A DNA stretch of 17,416 nt from an uncultured Ruminococcus sp. (GTDB lineage Bacteria; Bacillota; Clostridia; Oscillospirales; CAG-272), in NCBI GenBank assembly GCA_902773455.1, contig CACYEW010000141.1:1-17416 (forward strand), in the 5' to 3' direction. This document shows, piece after piece, positions 1-7,570 of the stretch. The notes beneath the pieces were generated by a model that had not been told where the DNA came from, ran no database searches, and saw only the letters and a list, made by a program, of their open reading frames with translations. Within the stretch, counting starts at the first letter, position 1, and each line of letters begins with the position of its first letter. The translations under genes were made by a program, and so were the position numbers.

Positions 1-303
1 CTCATAAGAAACGAGAAAGGACTGACGGCGTTCGTAAGATACGCGCCTTCCGGCTTCGTTATATGCGTGTTCAATTTTACGGACAAGCCCGTAAAGAACA
101 AAACCATAGGAGTTCCGAATCCCGGATTTTATTCCGAAGTATTCACTTCGCGTTCGAAGCTTTACGGCGGGACGGGCGAACTCTCGCTTCCGATCCGCGC
201 AAAGAACGTACCGTGCGACGGATGCGGCTGTTCTCTTACGGTAGACGTTATGCCGTACTCCGGTTCGGTTTACAAAAGCGAATCGATGATAAACAAACAC
301 TGA
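1..303 (+). CDS. glgB: 1,4-alpha-glucan branching enzyme, C-terminal end (partial)
   Basis: The reading frame is open from the first base and ends at TGA 301-303, giving the last 100 residues of a protein that starts outside the window. Visible are the VCVFNFT-like strand, the IGVPNPGFYSEVF segment, SRSKLYGGTGEL and a final strand around VDVMPYSGSVY. This order (CNFTP, Y-IGVP--G-Y-E--NSD, YGGSG, then a LPP-like strand) is what I know from the C-terminal all-beta domain of GH13 branching enzymes, which create alpha-1,6 branches in glycogen in the cytoplasm. The catalytic barrel is not in view, so activity cannot be judged. The end is unusual in carrying a CDGCGC cysteine cluster. The hydratase gene follows 15 bases later, suggesting one transcript. 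The family call is fairly sure; the gene symbol follows from it. Confidence 0.78.
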   Translation, partial: LIRNEKGLTAFVRYAPSGFVICVFNFTDKPVKNKTIGVPNPGFYSEVFTSRSKLYGGTGELSLPIRAKNVPCDGCGCSLTVDVMPYSGSVYKSESMINKH

Positions 304-318
304 CCTGCGAGGTATGAT

Positions 319-2538
319 ATGATCAAGATTTACGATAAAGGCGTTATATACGATAACGGCAGATTCACGCCTTCAAAACCAAGCGAAAGCGGAAGAGAAA
401 AAACGCTTGCGTATAAGATAATAAAATCGCACGGCGAAAAAACCGGCGACGGGAAATACCGCGTCAATTTCGACGCGATGGCTTCTCACGACATAACGTA
501 CGTCGGCATAATACAGACCGCGCGCGCAACCGGCAGGCTCGAAAGCTTCCCCGTTCCCTACGTTCTGACAAACTGCCACAATTCTCTCTGCGCCGTTGGA
601 GGCACCATAAACGAAGACGATCACAGATTCGGGCTTTCCGCGTGCAAAAAATACGGCGGCATATTCGTTCCGGCGCACGAAGCCGTTATCCACGCTTATA
701 TGCGCGAACGTTTTGCCGGATGCGGCAAAATGATAATCGGTTCGGATTCTCACACCCGTTACGGCGCTCTCGGCACTCTCGGGATCGGCGAAGGCGGTCC
801 TGAGCTCGTAAAGCAGCTTCTCAAAATGAGCTACGATATAGGCGCTCCGCGCGTGGTATGCGTACGCCTGACCGGGAAACCGGCGCCTTACGTCGGTCCT
901 CACGACGTTGCGCTCGCTCTTATCGGCGCCGTGTTCGGATCGGGGATCGTGAAGAACTCCGTGCTTGAATTCTGCGGCGACGGCGTAAGGTCGCTTTCCG
1001 CCGAATTCAGAAACGGTATAGACGTTATGACTACCGAGACCGCGTGTCTTTCTTCGATCTGGGAAACGGACGAAGAGATCGAGAAATATCTTGCGCTTCA
1101 CGGAAGAAAGGACGATTATAAGGAACTTAAGATCGAAAACGGAGCGTATTACGACGCGCTCGTCGAGATCGATCTTTCGAAGACGGAACCGATGATAGCC
1201 TTGCCGTTCCACCCGTCCGAAACACACACGATCAAAGAATTCGTAAGCAACGCTTCCGATATGCTCCGCGAAGTTGAAAAGTACGCCGAACAGAATCTCG
1301 GCATGAGCGGACTGAATCTGACCGATAAAGTCGAAAACGGTTCGGTAAAGGTCGATCAGGGCGTCATCGCGGGATGCGCCGGAGGTATATTCGATAACGT
1401 ATGCGCGGCTTCCGACATACTTGACGGTAAAGGTATCGGAGGATTCTCTCTTTCGGTATATCCCGCAAGCCAGCCGGAAACGCTGAAGCTCATAAGAAAC
1501 GGCGTCGCGGCAAAGCTGATATCGTCCGGCGCGACCTTCAAGACCGCGTTCTGCGGTCCCTGCTTCGGCGCCTGCGACGCACCCTCGAATTCGTCGCTTT
1601 CGATACGTCACACGACGAGAAACTTCCCCAACCGCGAAGGCAGTAAGCCGAACGGCGGTCAGTCCGCCGCGGTCGCGCTTATGGACGCGCGAAGCATAGC
1701 CGCCACGGCGCTCAACGGCGGTATACTTACATCAGCCGCCGATATCGACGCGGTATATAAAGAATACGAATATGAATTTGACGTTTCTCCTTATGAAAGG
1801 AGCGTTTACGAAGGTTACGGCAGACCTGATCCCGGGGCTTCTCTCGTTTACGGTCCCGGCATCGCCGACTGGCCGAAAATATATCCGCTTGCGGAGAATA
1901 TGCTTATAGAGGCGGCGGCGTGCATTTCCGACCCCGTCACCACGACCGACGAGCTGATACCGTCGGGCGAGACGTCCTCTTACCGATCGAACCCGTATAA
2001 GCTGTCCGAATACGCGCTCAGCCGCAAATGTCCGGATTACGTGGGACGCGCCAAAGCGGTACAGGCTTATGAAAAGATCAGACTCGGCGGCGCCGATCCC
2101 TTTACCGGCGATCTTCGCTTCATATCCGCCGCACTCGGTTTCGAACCCGATCATGAGAACACACAGATCGGCTCCGCAGTCGTCTCCGTAAAGCCGGGCG
2201 ACGGTTCTGCAAGAGAGCAGGCGGCGTCCTGTCAGCGCGTTCTCGGCGGAACGGCGAATATCTGCGCGGAATACGCGACGAAAAGATACAGAAGCAATCT
2301 GATAAACTGGGGCATACTTCCCTTCACCTGCGCCGATCCGTCTGTCATCGCGGTCGGTGATCATATCTATATCCCCGGTATCCGCCGCGCCGTTGAAAAC
2401 GGCTCGACGGAAGTAAAAGGCGTGCTGATAAGCGGCGGCAAGACGAAGGATATCACGCTTTATCTCAACAATCTTTCCGATAAAGAGCGCGGTATTATTC
2501 TGTCCGGCTGTCTCATAAACGATTGCTCAGGCAAATAA
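319..2538 (+). CDS. aconitase-superfamily hydratase (YbhJ-like)
   Basis: The 739-residue product has the aconitase fold signatures in order: GSDSHTRYGALGTLG at 141-155, the first iron-sulfur Cys at C353 (IAGCAGG), the Cys pair C412/C415 (FCGPCFGAC), an arginine loop RNFPNREG at 434-441, and a C-terminal swivel domain with GDGSAREQA and LINWGILPF. The three cluster cysteines and the Ser-x-Arg loop are present, so a working [4Fe-4S] (de)hydratase is likely. The length matches the YbhJ-type hydratases (about 750 residues) rather than AcnA (about 890). The substrate is unknown; I do not call it aconitase or isopropylmalate isomerase. ATG 319 is chosen because GAGG at 309-312 lies 6 bases upstream. 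It sits between glgB and a glycoside hydrolase gene with short gaps. An extra Cys-rich patch follows the Cys pair (C419). Confidence 0.85.
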   Translation: MIKIYDKGVIYDNGRFTPSKPSESGREKTLAYKIIKSHGEKTGDGKYRVNFDAMASHDITYVGIIQTARATGRLESFPVPYVLTNCHNSLCAVGGTINEDDHRFGLSACKKYGGIFVPAHEAVIHAYMRERFAGCGKMIIGSDSHTRYGALGTLGIGEGGPELVKQLLKMSYDIGAPRVVCVRLTGKPAPYVGPHDVALALIGAVFGSGIVKNSVLEFCGDGVRSLSAEFRNGIDVMTTETACLSSIWETDEEIEKYLALHGRKDDYKELKIENGAYYDALVEIDLSKTEPMIALPFHPSETHTIKEFVSNASDMLREVEKYAEQNLGMSGLNLTDKVENGSVKVDQGVIAGCAGGIFDNVCAASDILDGKGIGGFSLSVYPASQPETLKLIRNGVAAKLISSGATFKTAFCGPCFGACDAPSNSSLSIRHTTRNFPNREGSKPNGGQSAAVALMDARSIAATALNGGILTSAADIDAVYKEYEYEFDVSPYERSVYEGYGRPDPGASLVYGPGIADWPKIYPLAENMLIEAAACISDPVTTTDELIPSGETSSYRSNPYKLSEYALSRKCPDYVGRAKAVQAYEKIRLGGADPFTGDLRFISAALGFEPDHENTQIGSAVVSVKPGDGSAREQAASCQRVLGGTANICAEYATKRYRSNLINWGILPFTCADPSVIAVGDHIYIPGIRRAVENGSTEVKGVLISGGKTKDITLYLNNLSDKERGIILSGCLINDCSGK

Positions 2539-2545
2539 GAAAGGA
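2539..2545 (+). promoter_or_regulatory. ribosome binding site deciding the GTG start at 2553
   Basis: GAAAGGA stands 7 bases before GTG 2553, directly after the hydratase stop codon. It favours GTG over the upstream in-frame TTG at 2523. Confidence 0.65.
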
Positions 2546-2552
2546 TCTCGGC

Positions 2553-3839
2553 GTGATAAAAATCGATTTTCCCGGAATTACGCAAGAACAGTTTCAAGAC
2601 GCTTTTTCCGTTCTTGAAGAATGCAAAGCCACACCTTCGCACGGATTCGTAAACCCTTTTATGGGTCCCGGCGGTCAGTACGGCAACTGCTGGTGGGAAC
2701 GCGACAGTTCTCTGACCCTGAACGGTTACTGCTGGCTCGATCAGAAGTTTTCCGAAAACGCTCTTTACAATTTCACTCTCGTGCAGAAAGAAAACGGCAG
2801 GATCCCGCTGTGGGGCAACGACAGAGTCGGCGATCTTGACGAACAGCTGAGCGCGATACCCGTCATATTCGACGTTGCGTACAGAATATGCAAAAGAACG
2901 ACGGATAAGGCGTATATCGTTTCAATATACGATATGCTCCGATCTTATCTGCACTGGTGGCTTTCGGATATAAAGCGCGACAAAAGGACGGGACTCGTTT
3001 GCGGTATCATGGAAGAAAGCGATCCGTCGGATTATACGGAGCAGCTCACTTTTGCGCCGGTAGATCTTAACGTACAGATCTGCTGCGGAGCCGACATACT
3101 GTCGAAATTCGCGGAATATCTTAACATCAAAGAAGACGTTATAAAATATAAGAAGATATATTTCGAGCTATTCGATATTATCAACGAATATTTATTTGAC
3201 GAAGAGGACGGATTTTATTACACGCGGAACGTCAAAGAAAACAGGCTTCTGAAAAACCGTCCTTACAGTTCCGCGTTCGACACCTTCAGGCACGGGATAA
3301 TACCGGCAGACCGGATACCTTTGCTTCTCAGCGTATTAAAAGACAATTCAAAATACGGTTATTACGATAAATACGGCATAACCACCGCTCCGTACGACAG
3401 TCCCGAGTTCTGCGAGACGGTCGGCGACTATAAAGGCTGGACGAGCTGGAGCGGCAATATATGGACGTTCCGCAGCGAGATCATCGCGCAGGGACTGCGC
3501 GACTGCGGTCTTTATGAAGAAGCCGCTCACATCGCGTATCAGACCGTTATGACGTTCAACGGCAATTACGCCGAATTCATAAACCCGTCTACCGGCGCAG
3601 GTCAGGGTGTGAAACGTTACGGATGGAGCGCCTCGCAATATATCGAGCTGATAACCGAAGTGATCTTCGGCGTCGATTATAACGCCTGGGAAAACAAAGT
3701 CACCGTTTGCCCGTGCATACCGGAAGAGCTCTTCGGCGGCAAGGTCTCAATATCGGATCTTTCTCTCGGAGACGCCGGGTCTTTATCCGTAAGTATCGAG
3801 TGCGGTAAAGAAAGAAAGGTCTCGTACGTGATCAAATAA
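2553..3839 (+). CDS. (alpha/alpha)6-barrel glycoside hydrolase, GH63/debranching-like
   Basis: A 428-residue protein with no signal peptide, so cytoplasmic. Motifs typical of six-hairpin toroid glycosidases are visible: WWERDSSLTLNGY at 48-60, IPLWGNDRVGDLDEQLSA at 84-101, SWSGNIWTF at 298-306 followed by IAQGL, and INPSTGAGQG plus YGWSASQYIELI at 343-367. Comparable motifs occur in GH63 (mannosylglycerate or glucosylglycerate hydrolases, YgjK type) and in the C-terminal domain of debranching enzymes. The substrate cannot be assigned; placement behind glgB makes an alpha-glucoside attractive, but this is inference. The GTG start at 2553 is preferred because GAAAGGA ends 7 bases upstream and the start lies 14 bases after the hydratase stop. 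A TTG at 2523 in frame would overlap the hydratase gene and has no comparable site. No terminator is visible after the stop. Confidence 0.75.
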   Translation: MIKIDFPGITQEQFQDAFSVLEECKATPSHGFVNPFMGPGGQYGNCWWERDSSLTLNGYCWLDQKFSENALYNFTLVQKENGRIPLWGNDRVGDLDEQLSAIPVIFDVAYRICKRTTDKAYIVSIYDMLRSYLHWWLSDIKRDKRTGLVCGIMEESDPSDYTEQLTFAPVDLNVQICCGADILSKFAEYLNIKEDVIKYKKIYFELFDIINEYLFDEEDGFYYTRNVKENRLLKNRPYSSAFDTFRHGIIPADRIPLLLSVLKDNSKYGYYDKYGITTAPYDSPEFCETVGDYKGWTSWSGNIWTFRSEIIAQGLRDCGLYEEAAHIAYQTVMTFNGNYAEFINPSTGAGQGVKRYGWSASQYIELITEVIFGVDYNAWENKVTVCPCIPEELFGGKVSISDLSLGDAGSLSVSIECGKERKVSYVIK

Positions 3840-3881
3840 AGGATTTTATCAATAAATACAATATTATTAACAAAATTGTAA

Positions 3882-3910
3882 TTGAAAAAAATCCGCTTAT
3901 ATCGTATAAT
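3882..3910 (+). promoter_or_regulatory. sigma-A type promoter of gap
   Basis: TTGAAA at 3882-3887 and TATAAT at 3905-3910 are separated by exactly 17 bases in an AT-rich gap between the glycoside hydrolase stop and gap. Transcription would start near 3917, giving a leader of about 35 bases that contains the GGAGGA ribosome binding site. No operator-like palindrome was recognised. Confidence 0.85.
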
Positions 3911-3951
3911 ATCTTGAAAAATAAAAAATTCTATATCCGGAGGATAAAAAA

Positions 3952-5022
3952 ATGTCAGTTAGAGTTGCAATCAACGGTTTCGGCAGAATCGGACGTCTTG
4001 CGTTCCGTCAGATGTTCGGCGCGAAGGGTTACACCGTAGTAGCCATCAACGACCTCACAAGCCCCGCTATGCTCGCTCAGCTTCTCAAGTATGATACGGC
4101 GCAGAAAGGTTACTGCGGCGTTATCGGCGAAAACAAACATACCGTTACTTCGAAAGAACCCGAATATGCGGAAGACGGCAAGACCGTAGTAAAACCCGGT
4201 TCCATCACCGTTGACGGTAAAGAGATCACGATCTATGCGGAACCCAAGGCCGCCAATCTGCCCTGGAAAAAGCTCAGAGTCGACGTCGTTCTCGAATGCA
4301 CCGGTTTCTACACCAGCAAAGCAAAATCCCAGGCTCACATCGACGCAGGCGCAAAGAAAGTCGTTATTTCCGCTCCCGCCGGCAACGATCTGCCTACGAT
4401 AGTATATAACGTAAACAACAACGTGCTGACCCCCGAAGACAAGATCATCTCCGCGGCGTCCTGCACGACCAACTGCCTCGCTCCCATGGCAAAAGCCCTT
4501 AACGATACGTTCCCGATCGTTTCCGGTATCATGACGACCGTTCACGCTTACACGGGCGACCAGATGATCCTCGACGGCCCGCACAGAAAAGGCGACCTTC
4601 AGAGAGCTCGCGCCGGCGCCGCCAACATCGTTCCCAACTCCACGGGCGCGGCAAAAGCGATCGGTCTCGTAATCCCCGAACTCAACGGCAAGCTCATCGG
4701 TTCCGCTCAGAGAGTTCCGGTAGTCACCGGTTCCACCACGATCCTCGTAGCGGTCGTCAAAGGCAAGGACGTAACGAAAGAAGCCATCAACGCCGCCATG
4801 AAAGCTCAGTCTTCCGAATCTTTCGGTTACACGACCGAAAAACTCGTTTCGAGCGACGTTATAGGTATGACCTACGGTTCTCTGTTCGACGCCAACCAGA
4901 CGATGGTCACCAAGATCGACGACGACACTTATCAGGTACAGGTCGTTTCGTGGTATGACAACGAAAACTCCTACACCAGCCAGATGGTCAGAACGATCAA
5001 ATACTTCGCAGAACTCAAATAA
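3952..5022 (+). CDS. gap: glyceraldehyde-3-phosphate dehydrogenase
   Basis: A 356-residue glycolytic GAPDH that oxidises glyceraldehyde 3-phosphate to 1,3-bisphosphoglycerate with NAD. The Rossmann start NGFGRIGR is at residues 8-15, AINDL at 31-35 has the Asp typical of NAD preference, the catalytic Cys is C171 in SAASCTTN, and the partner His is H198 in TTVHAYT. The closing WYDNENSY motif is also present. It is about 20 residues longer than the usual 335, because of an insertion around residues 70-85 (EPEYAEDGKT region), which I know from other anaerobes. ATG 3952 has GGAGGA 7 bases upstream. It has its own promoter and terminator, so it is a single-gene unit, and its codons are noticeably more uniform than those of its neighbours, as expected for a highly expressed gene. 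Confidence 0.98.
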   Translation: MSVRVAINGFGRIGRLAFRQMFGAKGYTVVAINDLTSPAMLAQLLKYDTAQKGYCGVIGENKHTVTSKEPEYAEDGKTVVKPGSITVDGKEITIYAEPKAANLPWKKLRVDVVLECTGFYTSKAKSQAHIDAGAKKVVISAPAGNDLPTIVYNVNNNVLTPEDKIISAASCTTNCLAPMAKALNDTFPIVSGIMTTVHAYTGDQMILDGPHRKGDLQRARAGAANIVPNSTGAAKAIGLVIPELNGKLIGSAQRVPVVTGSTTILVAVVKGKDVTKEAINAAMKAQSSESFGYTTEKLVSSDVIGMTYGSLFDANQTMVTKIDDDTYQVQVVSWYDNENSYTSQMVRTIKYFAELK

Positions 5023-5034
5023 TCGCAAAATGCT

Positions 5035-5070
5035 AAACTGCCGCGGATTTCCGCGGCAGTTTTTTGTTTT
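5035..5070 (+). terminator. rho-independent terminator after gap, possibly bidirectional
   Basis: A perfect 12-base-pair stem (AAACTGCCGCGG at 5035-5046 with CCGCGGCAGTTT at 5051-5062) has a 4-base ATTT loop and runs into TTTTTTG and TTTT. It lies 13 bases after the gap stop. On the opposite strand, the convergent namZ-like gene ends at 5069, and the same hairpin is followed there only by a weak T-rich run (TTTAGCATTTTG), so it may also end the long minus-strand operon, less efficiently. Confidence 0.92.
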
Positions 5071-6193
5071 AATATAATCTGTATTTTTCGGTGCTTCTTC
5101 TGAATTCTTCACACTTTTTGCGGCAATCCGGAAACAGTATGCCGGGAGGCGTTTTTTCATACAAACGCGACGTGCCGAAAATACGTTTCGAGCCCGCCTC
5201 GGTAAGCTGTATATCGTACAGCTCCCGAAGATGAGATATAAGTATATATCCGTATTCGAAAGGCGAAAACACTTCTCTGTCGGTCACGTGTATCTGTATG
5301 CCGCGGCAAAGCTCGCCTGCGAATTTTGAAAAAGTCGGAGTAAATCTGACCTTTCTTGCTATCGCGCCCGGCAAGCCGTAAGAATTGAGATAATCGCAAA
5401 GCTCCCGCTCGTCGATATACGGAGCGCCGATCATTTCGAACGGCTGAGTCGTTCCCCTTCCTTCGCTGACGTTTTTCACCGCCTCGAAAATACATGTGCC
5501 GGTATATACGAGCGCGGTCTCGGGCGACGGCATATTCGGCGAAGGCGCGACGAAGCAAAGATCCGTATCTCTGAAATACGTACGTCTGTCAAGCCCCTCG
5601 CACGGTACGACGTGCAGATCGGCGCCGATACCCTTATCGGCGTTTATATACCGGGCGAATTCGCCTATCGTAAGACCGTATCTGTGCGGCACCGAGTATT
5701 CTCCGACAAACGAAGCGTTGGCTTCGTCGAGTATCTCGCCCTGCACGGAATCGAGTCCGACGGGATTTATTCTGTCAAACACGACGAAAGGTATTCCCTT
5801 TTCTTTCGCGGCTTTCATACTCCGCGTCATCGTATACAGATAAGTATAAAACCTTGCACCGACGTCCTGTATATCGAAACAGAGTATGTCGACGTTTTCA
5901 AGCATACCTTCGTCCGGCGCGGTCTTACCGCCGTACAGGCTGTAAACGGGAATTCCGGTAACGCTTTCGTATTCGACTTCGTTTACCTTCGCGCCTGCCT
6001 GAGCGGCGCCGTAAATGCCGTGTTCGGGCGAAAAAAGCGCCGTGAGCCTGTACTTTTCATGCAGAAGCTCGTAAGACGGTCTCATTTCCCTCGTAACGCC
6101 TGAATGATTCGTGATCAATCCGAGTCTGCCTTCATTAAGAAGCCTGAGTCCGCACGCTCCGTCTATGCCGTTTGATACTTTTATTCTTTCCAT
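5069..6193 (-). CDS. namZ: NamZ-like exo-beta-N-acetylmuramidase (GH171, DUF1343)
   Basis: A 374-residue protein matching the family once called DUF1343, whose studied members (Bacillus subtilis NamZ/YbbC) release terminal N-acetylmuramic acid from peptidoglycan fragments. Family landmarks are GLITNHSGV at 25-33, LFSPEHGIYG at 53-62 with the conserved Glu57, GIPVYSLYG at 80-88, FDIQDVGARFYTY at 106-118, PSPNMPSPETALVY, NVSEGRGTTQPFE and FTPTFSKFAG. The length is right for the mature domain. It has no signal peptide, and the frame upstream of ATG 6193 reaches a stop with no other start, so as encoded it is cytoplasmic, unlike the secreted B. subtilis enzyme. It begins 1 base after the preceding SGNH gene, with GGTGG 6 bases before the start inside that gene, so translation is probably coupled. 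It is the last gene of the operon. Confidence 0.9.
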   Translation of the reverse strand: MERIKVSNGIDGACGLRLLNEGRLGLITNHSGVTREMRPSYELLHEKYRLTALFSPEHGIYGAAQAGAKVNEVEYESVTGIPVYSLYGGKTAPDEGMLENVDILCFDIQDVGARFYTYLYTMTRSMKAAKEKGIPFVVFDRINPVGLDSVQGEILDEANASFVGEYSVPHRYGLTIGEFARYINADKGIGADLHVVPCEGLDRRTYFRDTDLCFVAPSPNMPSPETALVYTGTCIFEAVKNVSEGRGTTQPFEMIGAPYIDERELCDYLNSYGLPGAIARKVRFTPTFSKFAGELCRGIQIHVTDREVFSPFEYGYILISHLRELYDIQLTEAGSKRIFGTSRLYEKTPPGILFPDCRKKCEEFRRSTEKYRLY

Positions 6194-6194
6194 A

Positions 6195-7520
6195 TCAATC
6201 CACCGTTGTCTGAGACCAGACTATACTGCACTGCGCGTCAAGATTCCTCTCGGTAAAAACGTAAACGAGATAATCCGGTTTGATCTTCTGCAGGTGATGA
6301 AAGTTATAATTATAAAGCTCGTTTGTTTTCACTTCGGAGAAAGTATCGTTGAAAAATCCGCTTATTGCGCCGGTATAGGAATCGCCGACGTAGTATATCG
6401 AAGGCGAATGATCGTTTACAACGCGCGAAACGGGCGTCTGATTCACGTACGTCGTATATTCCCTCATTCCCATACGGTAACCGTTCAGGAAATTATCCGT
6501 CATAAGATCGCTTACTCTGTATTCGTGTACCACGTTGTATTTCAACAGCTCGGCGACCGGAGCTTTCGGAAAATCTCTGTGTATGCGGTCCATCATTTCG
6601 AGGTAGCAGTAATACGCGCCGAGCTGAGTCCAGTGCGAATCGGTAGAATAGAATATCTCCTCGTCGCGGTGTTCCATAAGAATGTCGCGGCAGTCGATGA
6701 AATAGATATCCGGATCGTCCTTCAGTCGTTTCGCAAGAAGCGTCGACGACGTTTCCTCCAGGCTGTCTCCTCTGCCGAACGGCTGATCGTACTGCCTGTC
6801 GTGATAGATCACGGCGGGATTCGTTGCCGATATGACGATCAGCTTCGTATTCTTGCCGGTCAAGGCTCTCGCGTCGTTGACAGTCTTTCTTATCATCATT
6901 TCGGCTATCGTAAGATCTTCTTCCGAAGACTGCACTCTTCCGTAATAATGATCGTCGTACCAGTTAAGATAGATTTTACTGTCTTTGCCGCAGAATACGT
7001 TTTTGCCGGCGCTCGACACGTCGTCGGTATGCTTTAACGTCAGTTTTACACCGTCGGACAGAGCTTTCCCGTCTGCTTTCGCGTATATGGCAATATTCTT
7101 TTTTGTTCCTTCCTCGAGCGGCAGAGCGGTATAGAAGCAGGGACCGAACGCTTTTTCACATCTGAGAACGTTTTTATACTTATCGCATACGTAGATCGTT
7201 GAATCCGGTTCGGCTTCACAGTATATTATCACGTCCATTACTTCGGAATCGACGCGCTGACATACGCTTTTGAACATCGCCTGCGTGACCTTTGCGGTCT
7301 TATTTTTATATTTACCGTCGTCGTTCGGCAATTTCGTCACCTCTGACGGCAAAGCCTCCGTTTCTATATCGAAGGACGCGGGCGCCGGTTCCGTCTCCTG
7401 CTGCGTAAAGGGCTGAGTAACGGGATCTGCCGTCGTTTCGGCAGCATCGTGCGCCGAGCACGAGCAAAGCGCCTGCAATAAGACCGCGGCCGCTAACAAA
7501 AGTATCAGTTTTGATTTCAT
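6195..7520 (-). CDS. lipoprotein with AlgX/AlgJ (DHHW)-type SGNH domain, paralogue 3
   Basis: A 441-residue predicted lipoprotein. A hydrophobic signal peptide ends in the lipobox LCSC with Cys21 as lipid attachment site. A short Thr/Pro/Glu-rich linker (about 25-65) follows, then an Ig-like beta region (about 95-165) and a C-terminal SGNH domain of the alginate-acetylation type: TDSHWT with D294 and H296, and YVGDSY with S381 near the C-terminus, the order seen in AlgX/AlgJ rather than in classic GDSL esterases. The end KPDYLVYVFTERN (415-427) recalls the PD---E--ER close of that family. It would act on a polysaccharide outside the membrane as an O-acyltransferase or esterase; which one cannot be told. 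It has the shortest linker of the three paralogues. ATG 7520 has AAGGGAG 7 bases upstream, right after a hairpin. Confidence 0.82.
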   Translation of the reverse strand: MKSKLILLLAAAVLLQALCSCSAHDAAETTADPVTQPFTQQETEPAPASFDIETEALPSEVTKLPNDDGKYKNKTAKVTQAMFKSVCQRVDSEVMDVIIYCEAEPDSTIYVCDKYKNVLRCEKAFGPCFYTALPLEEGTKKNIAIYAKADGKALSDGVKLTLKHTDDVSSAGKNVFCGKDSKIYLNWYDDHYYGRVQSSEEDLTIAEMMIRKTVNDARALTGKNTKLIVISATNPAVIYHDRQYDQPFGRGDSLEETSSTLLAKRLKDDPDIYFIDCRDILMEHRDEEIFYSTDSHWTQLGAYYCYLEMMDRIHRDFPKAPVAELLKYNVVHEYRVSDLMTDNFLNGYRMGMREYTTYVNQTPVSRVVNDHSPSIYYVGDSYTGAISGFFNDTFSEVKTNELYNYNFHHLQKIKPDYLVYVFTERNLDAQCSIVWSQTTVD

Positions 7521-7537
7521 AATTTTTCTCCCTTAAA

Positions 7538-7567
7538 ATTATCACCGCGTCAGCGCGCGGTGATAAT
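7538..7567 (-). promoter_or_regulatory. intercistronic hairpin next to a ribosome binding site
   Basis: A perfect 12-base-pair inverted repeat (ATTATCACCGCG at 7538-7549 and CGCGGTGATAAT at 7556-7567) with a 6-base loop fills most of the 50-base gap between SGNH paralogues 2 and 3. On the transcribed strand it is followed by only four or five T before AAGGGAG (7528-7534), so it is a poor terminator. It may attenuate, stabilise the upstream message or mask the ribosome binding site. Confidence 0.7.
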
Positions 7568-7570
7568 CCG

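Noticed and set aside
3840..3881. Possible terminator after the glycoside hydrolase gene
   Set aside because: The stretch is AT-rich but has no GC-containing inverted repeat.
3955..5160. Long open frame (about 400 codons) antisense to gap, and a similar one antisense to the hydratase at 373-1611
   Set aside because: Both mirror strongly biased coding genes with clear family motifs on the plus strand, have no recognisable motif of their own and no convincing ribosome binding site.
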